The notes: a model not told the origin generated them from the sequence alone. A DNA stretch of 19,351 bases from Firmicutes bacterium UBA4881 (GCA_002399235.1 DHDH01000001.1:260583-279933); one strand, 5' to 3'. Positions 7,294 to 13,861 are shown, counted from the stretch's first letter. Numbers and translations are program-made.

Positions 7294-7314
7294 GGGGAGA
7301 GATAAACTCTCCCC
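7294..7314 (+). ncRNA. Hairpin between elements A1 and B1
   Basis: GGGGAGAG (7294-7301) pairs perfectly with CTCTCCCC (7307-7314) around ATAAA. A hairpin of unrelated sequence occupies the same place after A2 (7720-7742). The stretch 7315-7371 that follows is A-rich and shows no further strong structure or gene. Confidence 0.5.
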
Positions 7315-7371
7315 GGAATACAAAAAAGGAGAAGAGGGAAAAAAGTATATATGAAGCACTTTTTATCAAAT

Positions 7372-7510
7372 TAAATGGGGGGTTAGGATGCTGGGGGTGG
7401 CCAGCATCCTACATTAAAAAGGGTGTTGGGGTATATAAATGTTGGTTATTTCTTTTAGCGTTCACTTATATAACGGTGGGACTCATAAAAAGTTACACCT
7501 GTTTTAAAAA
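7372..7510 (+). ncRNA. Repeat element B, copy 1 (predicted structured RNA)
   Basis: The first of three copies of a ~140-base element. After ATGGGGGG comes a 10-bp stem AGGATGCTGG (7385-7394) / CCAGCATCCT (7401-7410) with loop GGGTGG, then the core AGGGTGTTGGGG (7420-7431) and TATATAAATGTTGG. A second hairpin with a TATATAAC loop lies at ~7460-7482, here weakened to a CACT/GGTG-type stem with several G-U pairs. Last comes AAAAAGTTACACCT. GGGTGT (7421-7426) can pair with ACACCT (7495-7500), enclosing the second hairpin. Wobble pairs in the plus-strand reading suggest that strand is the RNA. The T-rich tail leads into the terminator at 7561. Confidence 0.6.
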
Positions 7511-7560
7511 TAAGTTTACTTTTTTTGCAGCGGTTTAAAATTATTTAAAGCTGTTTTGAA

Positions 7561-7595
7561 AAAAAACGCTCAGCTCTATTCGCTGGGCGTTTTTT
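7561..7595 (+). terminator. Intrinsic terminator between repeat units 1 and 2
   Basis: AACGCTCAGC (7565-7574) pairs with GCTGGGCGTT (7582-7591) with one G-U pair and a seven-base loop, followed by an unbroken T-run. It is a strong terminator that follows no protein-coding gene, so it implies a non-coding transcript ending here, presumably unit 1 (A1-B1). The stem resembles the his terminator (AAACGCTC...GCGTTT). Confidence 0.8.
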
Positions 7596-7602
7596 AAATT
7601 GT

Positions 7603-7714
7603 AGGAACTGAGTTTTATGGTGGGCGCTAGGTAGGTGGCACTACCTATCTACTCAGTACCTTCTTTAATGGGTGGAGGGTGTTGGGGGTTAGTATGAAAA
7701 CATAAGATAAGTTC
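7603..7714 (+). ncRNA. Repeat element A, copy 2 (predicted structured RNA)
   Basis: The second copy of element A, 427 bases after the first. The fold is the same: AGG (7603-7605) with CCT (7659-7661), CTGAGT (7608-7613) with ACTCAG (7651-7656), and inner AGGTAG (7629-7634) with CTACCT (7641-7646) around GTGGCA. The bases TGGGCGCT before the inner stem and the following GGGTGGAGGGTGTTGGGGG and ACATAAGATAAGTTC are unchanged or nearly so. The outer stem has exchanged a G-C pair for an A-U pair relative to A1. It starts eight bases after the preceding T-run. Confidence 0.6.
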
Positions 7715-7719
7715 AATTT

Positions 7720-7742
7720 TTTAGGGGAACATATTCCCTAAA
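7720..7742 (+). ncRNA. Hairpin between elements A2 and B2
   Basis: TTTAGGG (7720-7726) pairs with CCCTAAA (7736-7742); two more pairs form if one G is bulged. It sits five bases after the conserved AAGTTC, as the GGGGAGAG hairpin does after A1, but with entirely different bases. The fold is kept and the sequence is not. Confidence 0.5.
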
Positions 7743-7771
7743 TGAGATAAAAAAATATATATAGATAAAAT

Positions 7772-7925
7772 ATCGTTTATATACCCGTAAAAAATGGGGG
7801 ATAAGGATGCTGGGGGTGGCCAGCATCCTTAAAAAGGGTGTTGGGTTATATAAATGTTAGTTTGCTTTTGGTTTTCACCTATATAACGGTGAGCCTAATA
7901 AAAAGTTACACCTATTTCAAAAATT
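7772..7925 (+). ncRNA. Repeat element B, copy 2 (predicted structured RNA)
   Basis: The second copy of element B. Similarity with copy 3 begins further upstream, at TCGTTT and ATATACCCGTAAAA. The first stem is 11 bp: AAGGATGCTGG (7803-7813) / CCAGCATCCTT (7820-7830), loop GGGTGG. The core is AGGGTGTTGGG (7835-7845). The second hairpin is TTCACC / GGTGAG around TATATAAC with an extra GG/CC pair across a bulge (7870-7895). ACACCT at 7908-7913 can pair with GGGTGT at 7836-7841. Relative to copies 1 and 3 it is two bases shorter between the core and the second hairpin, which would break any reading frame but not the fold. Confidence 0.6.
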
Positions 7926-8001
7926 ATTTTATTTTTTTGGGAGCTAGTTCATTAAGTAATAGGTAGTTAAATGTAACTTTTAAGTGTTTTTAATCTCCGT
8001 A

Positions 8002-8035
8002 AATATCCAGAGAGAATATAATTAATCAGGATATT
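8002..8035 (+). ncRNA. Hairpin before element B3
   Basis: AATATCC (8002-8008) pairs with GGATATT (8029-8035) across a 20-base AT-rich loop, placed where the A-B linker hairpins stand in units 1 and 2. The stretch 7926-8001 before it contains no recognisable element A, so unit 3 appears to have lost it or never had it. No gene or clear promoter is seen there. Confidence 0.35.
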
Positions 8036-8196
8036 CGTTTTAATATACCCGTAAAATGGGGGGATATAAGGATGCTGGGAAAAACCAGCATCCTTAAAAA
8101 AAGGGTGTTGGGGTATATAAATGTTGGTTATTTCTTTTAGCTTTCACCTATATAACGGTGAAAGCCTTAAAAAGTTACACCTATTTTGGAAAAAAG
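8036..8196 (+). ncRNA. Repeat element B, copy 3 (predicted structured RNA)
   Basis: The third copy of element B, without a recognisable A before it. The first stem is identical to copy 2 (8068-8078 / 8085-8095), but its loop is GAAAAA instead of GGGTGG: the stem is conserved and the loop is free. The core is AGGGTGTTGGGG (8102-8113). The second hairpin is the best formed of the three: GCTTTCACC (8140-8148) and GGTGAAAGC (8157-8165), a perfect 9-bp stem around TATATAAC. ACACCT at 8177-8182 can close on GGGTGT at 8103-8108. It ends about 110 bases before the orphan gene at 8307. Confidence 0.6.
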
Positions 8197-8306
8197 TTTA
8201 ATTATTTTTTGCTAGATTAGTTAAAACTGTTCTCTAGCAGGACTTTAGATATAGCAAATGGAATTAATACATAGAAGAATTTAAGACAATCAAGGGGGAC
8301 ATTAAA
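8197..8306 (+). other. Leader between element B3 and the orphan gene
   Basis: AT-rich. GCTAGA (8211-8216) and TCTAGC (8233-8238) form a 6-bp inverted repeat after a run of six T; a GC-flanked inverted repeat also follows a T-run after B1 (CAGC...GCTG, ~7528-7553). No convincing -35/-10 pair is seen. The ribosome binding site AGGGGG lies about 10 bases before the ATG at 8307. A transcript starting in the array could therefore continue into the orphan gene. Confidence 0.35.
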
Positions 8307-8957
8307 ATGGCCTGCAAAGCCTACAGGGTTGCTTGTAATTTTGTCCTGGGGCTACTAGATGCAGATATTGACTTTGCTAAGGGAATGATCGAAGCAGCAT
8401 TGTATTGCCAAGAACTATTCCCAACAGAAGACTATAATTGCCTATGGACAGAAGAGGCACTACTCACTGAACCAGAAAAAATAAAAGTGTGGCTAAAGCA
8501 AACATTAATCGACTTTCCACCACCTAATGATCTTGTCGTTATCTGGTTAGCCCTAGCTTGTAGCATAACAGAACAAGAAGGTTATATAATCGATCTATGT
8601 TTCGCTGGTGATAGTAGCGAAGAAAGGATGGCTATTGGTGTTTGCGGCCCCGATCTACCAAGATATCTACCGGCAACACACTTAGCACATTCGAAATTTT
8701 TACGAGAGTTAGCTCAAAAAGTAGACAAATTATCTTTTCAAGCTAGGTTTTTAAGTGAATATGTACTAGGGATGACTTATGCAGTTTTGTTAGCCAGAGA
8801 TTTAGCTAAAGAGTACGCAAGTGATTTAACTGGTTTAAGACCACGGACAATAATGGCTGGTTTTATGGCTGGTGATGGTATCATTATAGGCAAAATTAAT
8901 GCTAGAAGATTTACTCTGTCTACATTTAGTGAAAAAAGAGATACGGCAGAGAGGTAG
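8307..8957 (+). CDS. Orphan protein of unknown function downstream of the repeat array
   Basis: A 216-residue protein I do not recognise. The ATG has AGGGGG about 10 bases upstream. It has no signal peptide and no clear membrane segment. The most hydrophobic stretch is NDLVVIWLALACSITEQEGYIIDLCFAG, which looks like a buried strand-helix rather than a membrane span. It carries six cysteines scattered without a CxxC pattern. The C-terminal half contains AEYVLGMTYAV-like helices (SEYVLGMTYAVLLARDLAKE) and a glycine-rich FMAGDGIIIGK. The only plus-strand neighbour upstream is the structured-RNA array. Downstream is a shared terminator with pcrA. Codon use looks like that of the neighbours. It could be an orphan of mobile origin or an RNA-linked effector; neither is shown. 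Confidence 0.75.
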   Translation: MACKAYRVACNFVLGLLDADIDFAKGMIEAALYCQELFPTEDYNCLWTEEALLTEPEKIKVWLKQTLIDFPPPNDLVVIWLALACSITEQEGYIIDLCFAGDSSEERMAIGVCGPDLPRYLPATHLAHSKFLRELAQKVDKLSFQARFLSEYVLGMTYAVLLARDLAKEYASDLTGLRPRTIMAGFMAGDGIIIGKINARRFTLSTFSEKRDTAER

Positions 8958-8980
8958 CTTACCTCTTTGCCGTATCTTTC
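8939..8980. terminator. Bidirectional terminator between the orphan gene and pcrA
   Basis: GATACGGCA/TGCCGTATC and the inner AGAGGTA/TACCTCT form a long stem (8940-8956 with 8961-8976). The plus strand runs into TTTCTT and the minus strand into a T-run complementary to the A-run at ~8933-8938. The orphan gene's stop codon (8955-8957) lies inside the stem, and pcrA ends at 8981. Confidence 0.85.
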
Positions 8981-11137
8981 TTAAGATAATTTTTTTAAAT
9001 GAGCGTATTCTAAAAGTAATCTCTTAATACCAGCTGAGTTAAAGACAACAACTACTTCCTGATTGCTACCATTTCCTTTAATTTCAACAACGATCCCTTG
9101 ACCAAATTTGTCGTGGGTAACTTTATCGCCACAGGCTAGTTCTGTGTAGTTATTAAGGTTCTTGTCATTTGGTGCGGAGACATTTGGTTTTAAATTATTG
9201 CCTTGTCTTCTCGCCAAAGGACTCCAATCTTCTGTGTTATCAGGTAACTCCTCAACAAAGCGAGAAACACTGTTGAAAGAAGTTTGACCCCAAAGGAATC
9301 GGGTTTCGGCATAGGTAAGATAACACAACTTTTCTGCTCTGGTGATCGCTACGTAGCAAAGTCTTCTTTCTTCTTCGAGAAGGCTTTCTTCGAAGACAGA
9401 ACGAGAGGTTGGGAAGATTCCTTCTTCGAGGCCAGTAATAAAAACAACAGGAAACTCTAGTCCTTTAGCTGAATGAATTGTCATTAAAGTAAGTGCATCG
9501 GTTACATCAGAGTAGCTGTCGATATCAGCAATTAATGATATCTCTTCTAAAAAGCCAGTGAGAGTAGCTTCCATACCAGCCCTCTCTTCGTAACTTTTCG
9601 TCACACTAAGAAACTCTTTGAGGTTAGCTACTCTAGCTAGTGATTCATCAGTATTTTCCTTCTCTAGTTGTTCTAGGTACCCGGTCTTACGCCAAATAAG
9701 CTCTACTAGTTCGGTAATCTTACCTTCTGTCGCTCTTGCAGTAAGAAAATGCCAAAGTTCAGCAAATTCGGTGATCGGTTTTAATTTTACCCCTAACCCC
9801 GGGATTGCTTTAGCTTTAAGAAGTGTATCTAAGTAAGAGCCACCCCAACCACTATGTGCAGTTTCTATCCTTTCAATAGTAACAGGGCCAATACCACGCT
9901 TAGGTACATTGATAACTCGGTTTAAACACACTGAATCGTAAGGGTTGGCAATAAGACGCAAGTAAGCTAAAGTGTCTTTAATTTCCGCTCTTTCATAGAA
10001 GCGCATACCTCCATAGATTATATGGGGTAGGCTATTAGCAAGGAATGCTTCTTCCAGTACACGTGATTGTGAGTTCATGCGATAGAGTATAGCAATATCT
10101 TTGAGGGGGAAGCCAGCTTGTTGTAGTTCTTTAATCTCACCTACAATAAACTGAGCCTCATCTCTTTCGGTTGCAGCTTTATAAACTCTTACTTTTTCGC
10201 CTTCTTGGTTGGCAGTCCAGAGTTTTTTCTTTTTACGGTTGATATTATTTGCAATAATAGTATTAGCAGCATCTAAAATATTGCTTGAAGAACGATAATT
10301 CTGTTCTAGTTTGATTACCTGAGCGTTTGGAAAATCTTCTTCAAACTCAAGAATATTTCTGATGTCCGCATTACGCCAGCTATATATGGATTGATCATCA
10401 TCACCGACAACACAGATATTGCTATGGGCCTTAGCTAAGAGAGATACTAAAATATATTGAGCATGATTAGTATCTTGATACTCATCAACCATGATAAACT
10501 TATATCGGTTCTGATATTTAGTGAGGATGTCAGGGTTTTTTCTCAATAAAAGGACAACTTTAAGAATTAAGTCGTCAAAATCAACAGCATTGCTTTCAGC
10601 TAGTTTTTTCTGATATAAAGAATAAAACTCTTTGGTTTTACTTTCACTAAAGTTTTCAGAGGGGTATTCTTCAGGAAGTACTAAAGTATTCTTGGCTCCC
10701 GATACTAAACTTAGCATCATCTTTTCTGGAAAACGTTTTTGGTCTAGGTTAAGTTCCTCTAAAACTCTTTTAGCAAGTTTTTGCTGATCATCAGCATCAT
10801 AAATGGTAAAACCTTTTTTAAGGCCTATATGTTCTCCTTCGATACGTAAAAGTCTGGCACAAAAAGAGTGAAATGTACTAACTGAAATGAACTCGGCTAG
10901 AGGACCAACAAGCTTTTCTACACGCTCTTTCATTTCGCTAGCAGCTTTATTAGTAAAAGTAACAGCCAAGATATTATGGGGTGAAACACGATAATGTTCA
11001 ATAAGATAACCAATACGGTGAGTAATCACACGAGTTTTGCCACTACCAGCACCAGCAATAATTAAAAGAGGTCCTTCGTAGTGCATAGCAGCTTTTTTTT
11101 GTTCAGGGTTAAGTTGATCTAAAAGGTCACTATTCAA
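8981..11137 (-). CDS. pcrA: ATP-dependent DNA helicase PcrA (UvrD family)
   Basis: A superfamily 1A 3'-5' helicase of Gram-positive bacteria, acting in repair, rolling-circle replication and removal of blocked complexes. All motifs are present in order: Q-motif region LNPEQKKAAMHYEGPLLIIA, Walker A AGAGSGKTRVITHR (K34, T35), TFTNKAASEMKERV, Walker B FIMVDEYQDTN, GDDDQSIYSWRNADIRNI, EQNYRSSSNILDAA, LMTIHSAKGLEFPVVFITG and YVAITRAEKLCYLTYA. The C-terminus ends in the Tudor-like GDKVTHDKFGQGIVVEIKG found in PcrA. Length is 718 residues. I chose the TTG at 11137 because GGAGG (11146-11150 on the complement) is eight bases upstream. The in-frame GTG at 11146 overlaps that ribosome binding site. 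Confidence 0.96.
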   Translation of the reverse strand: MNSDLLDQLNPEQKKAAMHYEGPLLIIAGAGSGKTRVITHRIGYLIEHYRVSPHNILAVTFTNKAASEMKERVEKLVGPLAEFISVSTFHSFCARLLRIEGEHIGLKKGFTIYDADDQQKLAKRVLEELNLDQKRFPEKMMLSLVSGAKNTLVLPEEYPSENFSESKTKEFYSLYQKKLAESNAVDFDDLILKVVLLLRKNPDILTKYQNRYKFIMVDEYQDTNHAQYILVSLLAKAHSNICVVGDDDQSIYSWRNADIRNILEFEEDFPNAQVIKLEQNYRSSSNILDAANTIIANNINRKKKKLWTANQEGEKVRVYKAATERDEAQFIVGEIKELQQAGFPLKDIAILYRMNSQSRVLEEAFLANSLPHIIYGGMRFYERAEIKDTLAYLRLIANPYDSVCLNRVINVPKRGIGPVTIERIETAHSGWGGSYLDTLLKAKAIPGLGVKLKPITEFAELWHFLTARATEGKITELVELIWRKTGYLEQLEKENTDESLARVANLKEFLSVTKSYEERAGMEATLTGFLEEISLIADIDSYSDVTDALTLMTIHSAKGLEFPVVFITGLEEGIFPTSRSVFEESLLEEERRLCYVAITRAEKLCYLTYAETRFLWGQTSFNSVSRFVEELPDNTEDWSPLARRQGNNLKPNVSAPNDKNLNNYTELACGDKVTHDKFGQGIVVEIKGNGSNQEVVVVFNSAGIKRLLLEYAHLKKLS

Positions 11138-11241
11138 AAAGCACACCTCCGTTCACCAAATTTCGCCAAGCGGTTAAGCGAACCCTGCAAGGTTTTTTCT
11201 CCGAGGATTAGCCCCTTATTTTTATTAAAGTAAAGAAAAAG

Positions 11242-12582
11242 GTGATCAAAATACGACTACCAAATGGATTTAGCAAAGAAATAGAGGAGATATTAGGTGA
11301 CAATACTCCTGTGTTTATAGAAGCGTTAGAAAATGGTACTGCTAGACCGGGACTTAGAGTTAACACACTAAAAATTAGTGTGGCTGATTTTTTGCAAATA
11401 AGCCCCTGGCCCTTAGAACAAATTCCTTGGTGTCAAGAAGGATTTTATTATCCCCAAGAAGCTCGTCCTGCTAAACACCATTATTATCATGCAGGTCTTT
11501 ACTATCTTCAAGAGCCATCAGCTATGGCTCCTGTAGCTATTTTAGATCCAAAGCCAGGCGATCGAGTTCTTGATCTATGTGCTGCACCAGGGGGAAAATC
11601 TTTGCAGATAGCAGCTAGACTGCAAGGAAAAGGATTTTTAGTAACTAACGATCTCTATCCCGATAGGCTTAAAGCTTTAACTCGTAATATAGAGCAATCG
11701 GGTGTAGGTAATGCCACAATATTAAATGAAACTCCACAAAGGCTAGCTAAAAATTTTGCTGACTTTTTTGATAAGATTCTAGTTGATGCTCCCTGCTCTG
11801 GTGAGGGCATGTTTCGTAAGGATGGTCGAGCTGTCTTAGGTTGGGAGGAATATCCGCCTATTTTTTGCCACAGAAGACAGATTGGTATTTTAGAAGAAGC
11901 TAGCCGTCTTTTAAAACCGGGAGGTTACCTCGTCTACTCAACTTGTACCTTTAATCGTCAGGAAAACGAAGAAGTAATTAAGGAGTTTTTAAATAATAAC
12001 CAAGACTATGAAGGCGTAATTTTAGAACCTTTTGCTAACCTAGTAAACGGCGAAGTACCTTACTCTCTAAGGTTATGGCCTCACAGGTTAGAAGGGGAAG
12101 GTCATTTTGTGGCAAAACTCCATAGAAAAGGTAGTAGTGAGCCAAAAGAAAATATTGGTTCTGGTTCGGCATCTTTTCCAGAAATACTAAAAGAGTTTTG
12201 GCAAGAAAATATTAAACTACCAACTGATAATTACACTTACACTGCCTATGGCGATCATTGCTTTTTAGTGCCTAGAGAGTTACCATCACTTGATGGGCTT
12301 AAGGTTTCCCGACCAGGTTTGTTTCTTGGCGAATTTAAAACCAAACGTTTTGAGCCTTCCCAAGCCCTCATCATGGCTTTAACTAAAGAACAAATACAAA
12401 ATACAATTAGCTTCGAACGTGGTGATAGAGAGATTTCAATTTATCTCAGAGGACAAACTTTCCCTGTAGAAGGAAAGAGTGGCTGGGTGGGTGTTTTCAT
12501 GGATCGCTTTCCCCTTGGATGGGGCAAAGTTAGTAATGGTGTGTTGAAAAACCATTATCCTAAAGCCTGGAGGCTGATATAG
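11242..12582 (+). CDS. rsmF: RsmF/NOL1-NOP2-Sun family rRNA m5C methyltransferase
   Basis: A SAM-dependent cytosine-C5 methyltransferase of rRNA. The 446 residues show the N-terminal RPGLRVNTLKIS domain, the SAM motif I LDLCAAPGGKSLQIA, motif IV with the releasing cysteine DAPCSGEGMFRKDG, motif VI with the catalytic cysteine YSTCTFNRQENEEV, and a C-terminal RsmF-type domain (RPGLFLGEFKTKRFEPSQAL and GWGKVSNGVLKNHYPKAWR). In bacteria this family modifies 16S rRNA, but the exact site cannot be read from the sequence. The GTG at 11242 has only a weak AAAGAAAAAGG ahead, so the start is less sure than the gene. It is divergent from pcrA and is followed two bases later by a pseudouridine synthase, a sensible rRNA-modification pair. 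Confidence 0.92.
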   Translation: MIKIRLPNGFSKEIEEILGDNTPVFIEALENGTARPGLRVNTLKISVADFLQISPWPLEQIPWCQEGFYYPQEARPAKHHYYHAGLYYLQEPSAMAPVAILDPKPGDRVLDLCAAPGGKSLQIAARLQGKGFLVTNDLYPDRLKALTRNIEQSGVGNATILNETPQRLAKNFADFFDKILVDAPCSGEGMFRKDGRAVLGWEEYPPIFCHRRQIGILEEASRLLKPGGYLVYSTCTFNRQENEEVIKEFLNNNQDYEGVILEPFANLVNGEVPYSLRLWPHRLEGEGHFVAKLHRKGSSEPKENIGSGSASFPEILKEFWQENIKLPTDNYTYTAYGDHCFLVPRELPSLDGLKVSRPGLFLGEFKTKRFEPSQALIMALTKEQIQNTISFERGDREISIYLRGQTFPVEGKSGWVGVFMDRFPLGWGKVSNGVLKNHYPKAWRLI

Positions 12583-12583
12583 G

Positions 12584-13291
12584 TTGGAAAGGTTGGATAA
12601 AATCCTCTCCCATGTAGGTAGAGGATCTCGCAAAGATGTGAGGGAAATAATTAGGAAAGGCCTGGTCAAAGTAGACGAAGAAGTTGTTTGCGACCCGGGT
12701 TTTAAAGTCGACCCAGAAAAGAATGTTATTGAAATTGACGGAGATATCTTAACTTACAATCGCTTTGTTTATTACATGCTCAATAAACCGCAAGGCTATA
12801 TTACTGCTACCGACGATAATTTTCATAAGACAGTTCTAGAGTTGATTAATCCCCGGGATTGGCGCAAGGATCTTTTTCCTGTAGGAAGACTGGATAAGGA
12901 CACAGAAGGTCTTCTTATCCTTACTAACGATGGCAATTTAGGCCATATGCTAACCTCGCCTAAGTATCAAGTGCCTAAAGTTTACTACTTTGAAACTTTA
13001 GAAGAGATGGCAAAAGATAGCCTAGACCAGTTATGTCAAGGAGTCGATCTCGGTGATTTTTATGCTACAGCACTAAATGTTAAAATAATTGATAAAAACA
13101 AAGGCCAATTAGTAATCGACGAAGGTAAGTTTCATCAAGTAAAAAGAATGTGTGCAGCTATAGGTTATACCATAGTTTACTTGGAAAGGATTGAATTTGG
13201 GCCATTAAAGCTTGATCCTAGTCTACCAAGAGGTGACTATAGACCATTAACAGCAGAGGAGGTCGCTCTCTTAAAAGAAGCAGTATTATAG
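12584..13291 (+). CDS. RsuA/RluB-family rRNA pseudouridine synthase
   Basis: It converts specific uridines of rRNA to pseudouridine. The 235 residues contain an N-terminal S4 RNA-binding domain (MERLDKILSHVGRGSRKDVREII ... GLVKVDEEVV), then the RsuA-type catalytic domain with MLNKPQGYITAT, the catalytic aspartate D104 in GRLDKDTEGLLILTNDG, and GKFHQVKRMCAAIGY. The family includes RsuA, RluB, RluE and RluF; which uridine it targets cannot be decided here. It starts with TTG at 12584, ten bases after GGAGG. It begins one base after the rsmF stop, so the two are cotranscribed, and it is followed 24 bases later by the ECF sigma gene. Confidence 0.92.
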   Translation: MERLDKILSHVGRGSRKDVREIIRKGLVKVDEEVVCDPGFKVDPEKNVIEIDGDILTYNRFVYYMLNKPQGYITATDDNFHKTVLELINPRDWRKDLFPVGRLDKDTEGLLILTNDGNLGHMLTSPKYQVPKVYYFETLEEMAKDSLDQLCQGVDLGDFYATALNVKIIDKNKGQLVIDEGKFHQVKRMCAAIGYTIVYLERIEFGPLKLDPSLPRGDYRPLTAEEVALLKEAVL

Positions 13292-13315
13292 GAGGAGGAA
13301 AGTGAGGGGAAAGAC

Positions 13316-13861
13316 ATGGAGCAAAAAGATAAATTCATAGAGAAGCATCCTGATGACTTTAAAGATCTCTACGATCGCTATGTTAGCAGGATTAATGACT
13401 ATTTGCTCCGTATGTCAGGCGATCCCTTACTGGCGGAGGAGCTAACCCAAGAGACCTTTTACAGGGCTCTTGTGAATCTGCGATCTTTTAAGGGAGAAAC
13501 CATTGGACCATGGCTTTTTCGCATTGCTCATAATCTCTTTATTGACGAATATAGGCAAAGAAGACGCTTAGTAGGTGATGAGCCACTAGAGACATTACCA
13601 GTTTCGAGTGGTGCCGAGATGCCAGAAAAATACCTTGATTCATTGGAAACACAGAAAAAAGTGCAAATGATTCTGCGTAAACTCCCAGAAAACTATAGAG
13701 CGTTATTGTTATTAAGGGACCATTTAGGACTTTCATATGAAGACATTGCAGTCACAACTGGTAAATCTATTACTACAGTTAAAGTAACTTTGTTTAGAGC
13801 AAGAGCGAGGTTTAGGGAGTTATATACTGCGGAAGTATCAGGAAAGGAGGACATCAAATGA
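13316..13861 (+). CDS. ECF-family RNA polymerase sigma factor
   Basis: A 181-residue group IV sigma factor. Region 2 is DFKDLYDRYVSRINDYLLRM, EELTQETFYRAL and the -10-recognising WLFRIAHNLFIDEYRQRRR. Region 4 is LPENYRALLLLRDHLGLSYE followed by the helix-turn-helix DIAVTTGKSITTVKVTLFRARARFRELY. The ATG at 13316 is preceded by GAGGGGA. The stop overlaps the start of the anti-sigma gene (ATGA), the standard coupling that keeps the pair balanced. It probably directs RNA polymerase to envelope-stress genes, possibly including the MoxR cluster behind it. I found no convincing autoregulated -35 (AAC-type) in the short gap upstream. Confidence 0.93.
   Translation: MEQKDKFIEKHPDDFKDLYDRYVSRINDYLLRMSGDPLLAEELTQETFYRALVNLRSFKGETIGPWLFRIAHNLFIDEYRQRRRLVGDEPLETLPVSSGAEMPEKYLDSLETQKKVQMILRKLPENYRALLLLRDHLGLSYEDIAVTTGKSITTVKVTLFRARARFRELYTAEVSGKEDIK

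Noticed and set aside
7412..7530. A hydrophobic frame across element B1 (KKGVGVYKCWLFLLAFTYIT...) that is also partly open in B3.
   Set aside because: It has no ATG, GTG or TTG start, B3 has a stop just upstream in the same frame, and B2 is two bases shorter in the middle, which shifts the frame while preserving the fold.
7240..7697. A nine-codon frame ATG...TAA (MGGGCWGLV) in element A1 at 7240-7269, repeated in A2 at 7668-7697 with TGA as stop.
   Set aside because: No ribosome binding site lies upstream, and the frame simply follows the conserved G-rich core; RNA structure explains the conservation better.
7172..8196. MITE-like mobile elements as an explanation for the repeats.
   Set aside because: I see no terminal inverted repeats or target duplications bounding the units, and the differences between copies are compensated within stems.
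7172..8957. A type III toxin-antitoxin locus (RNA repeats before a small toxin gene).
   Set aside because: Known antitoxin RNAs are repeats of about 35-45 bases followed by a terminator and a ToxN/CptN/TenpN-like protein. Here units are hundreds of bases and the protein shows no such pattern.
11162..11200. A tRNA-like D-arm (TTCGC...GCGAA around CAAGCGGTTAA) and a CTGCAA loop in the pcrA/rsmF gap.
   Set aside because: There is no acceptor stem, T-arm or CCA end in register; it is more likely a chance similarity or a hairpin in the pcrA leader.
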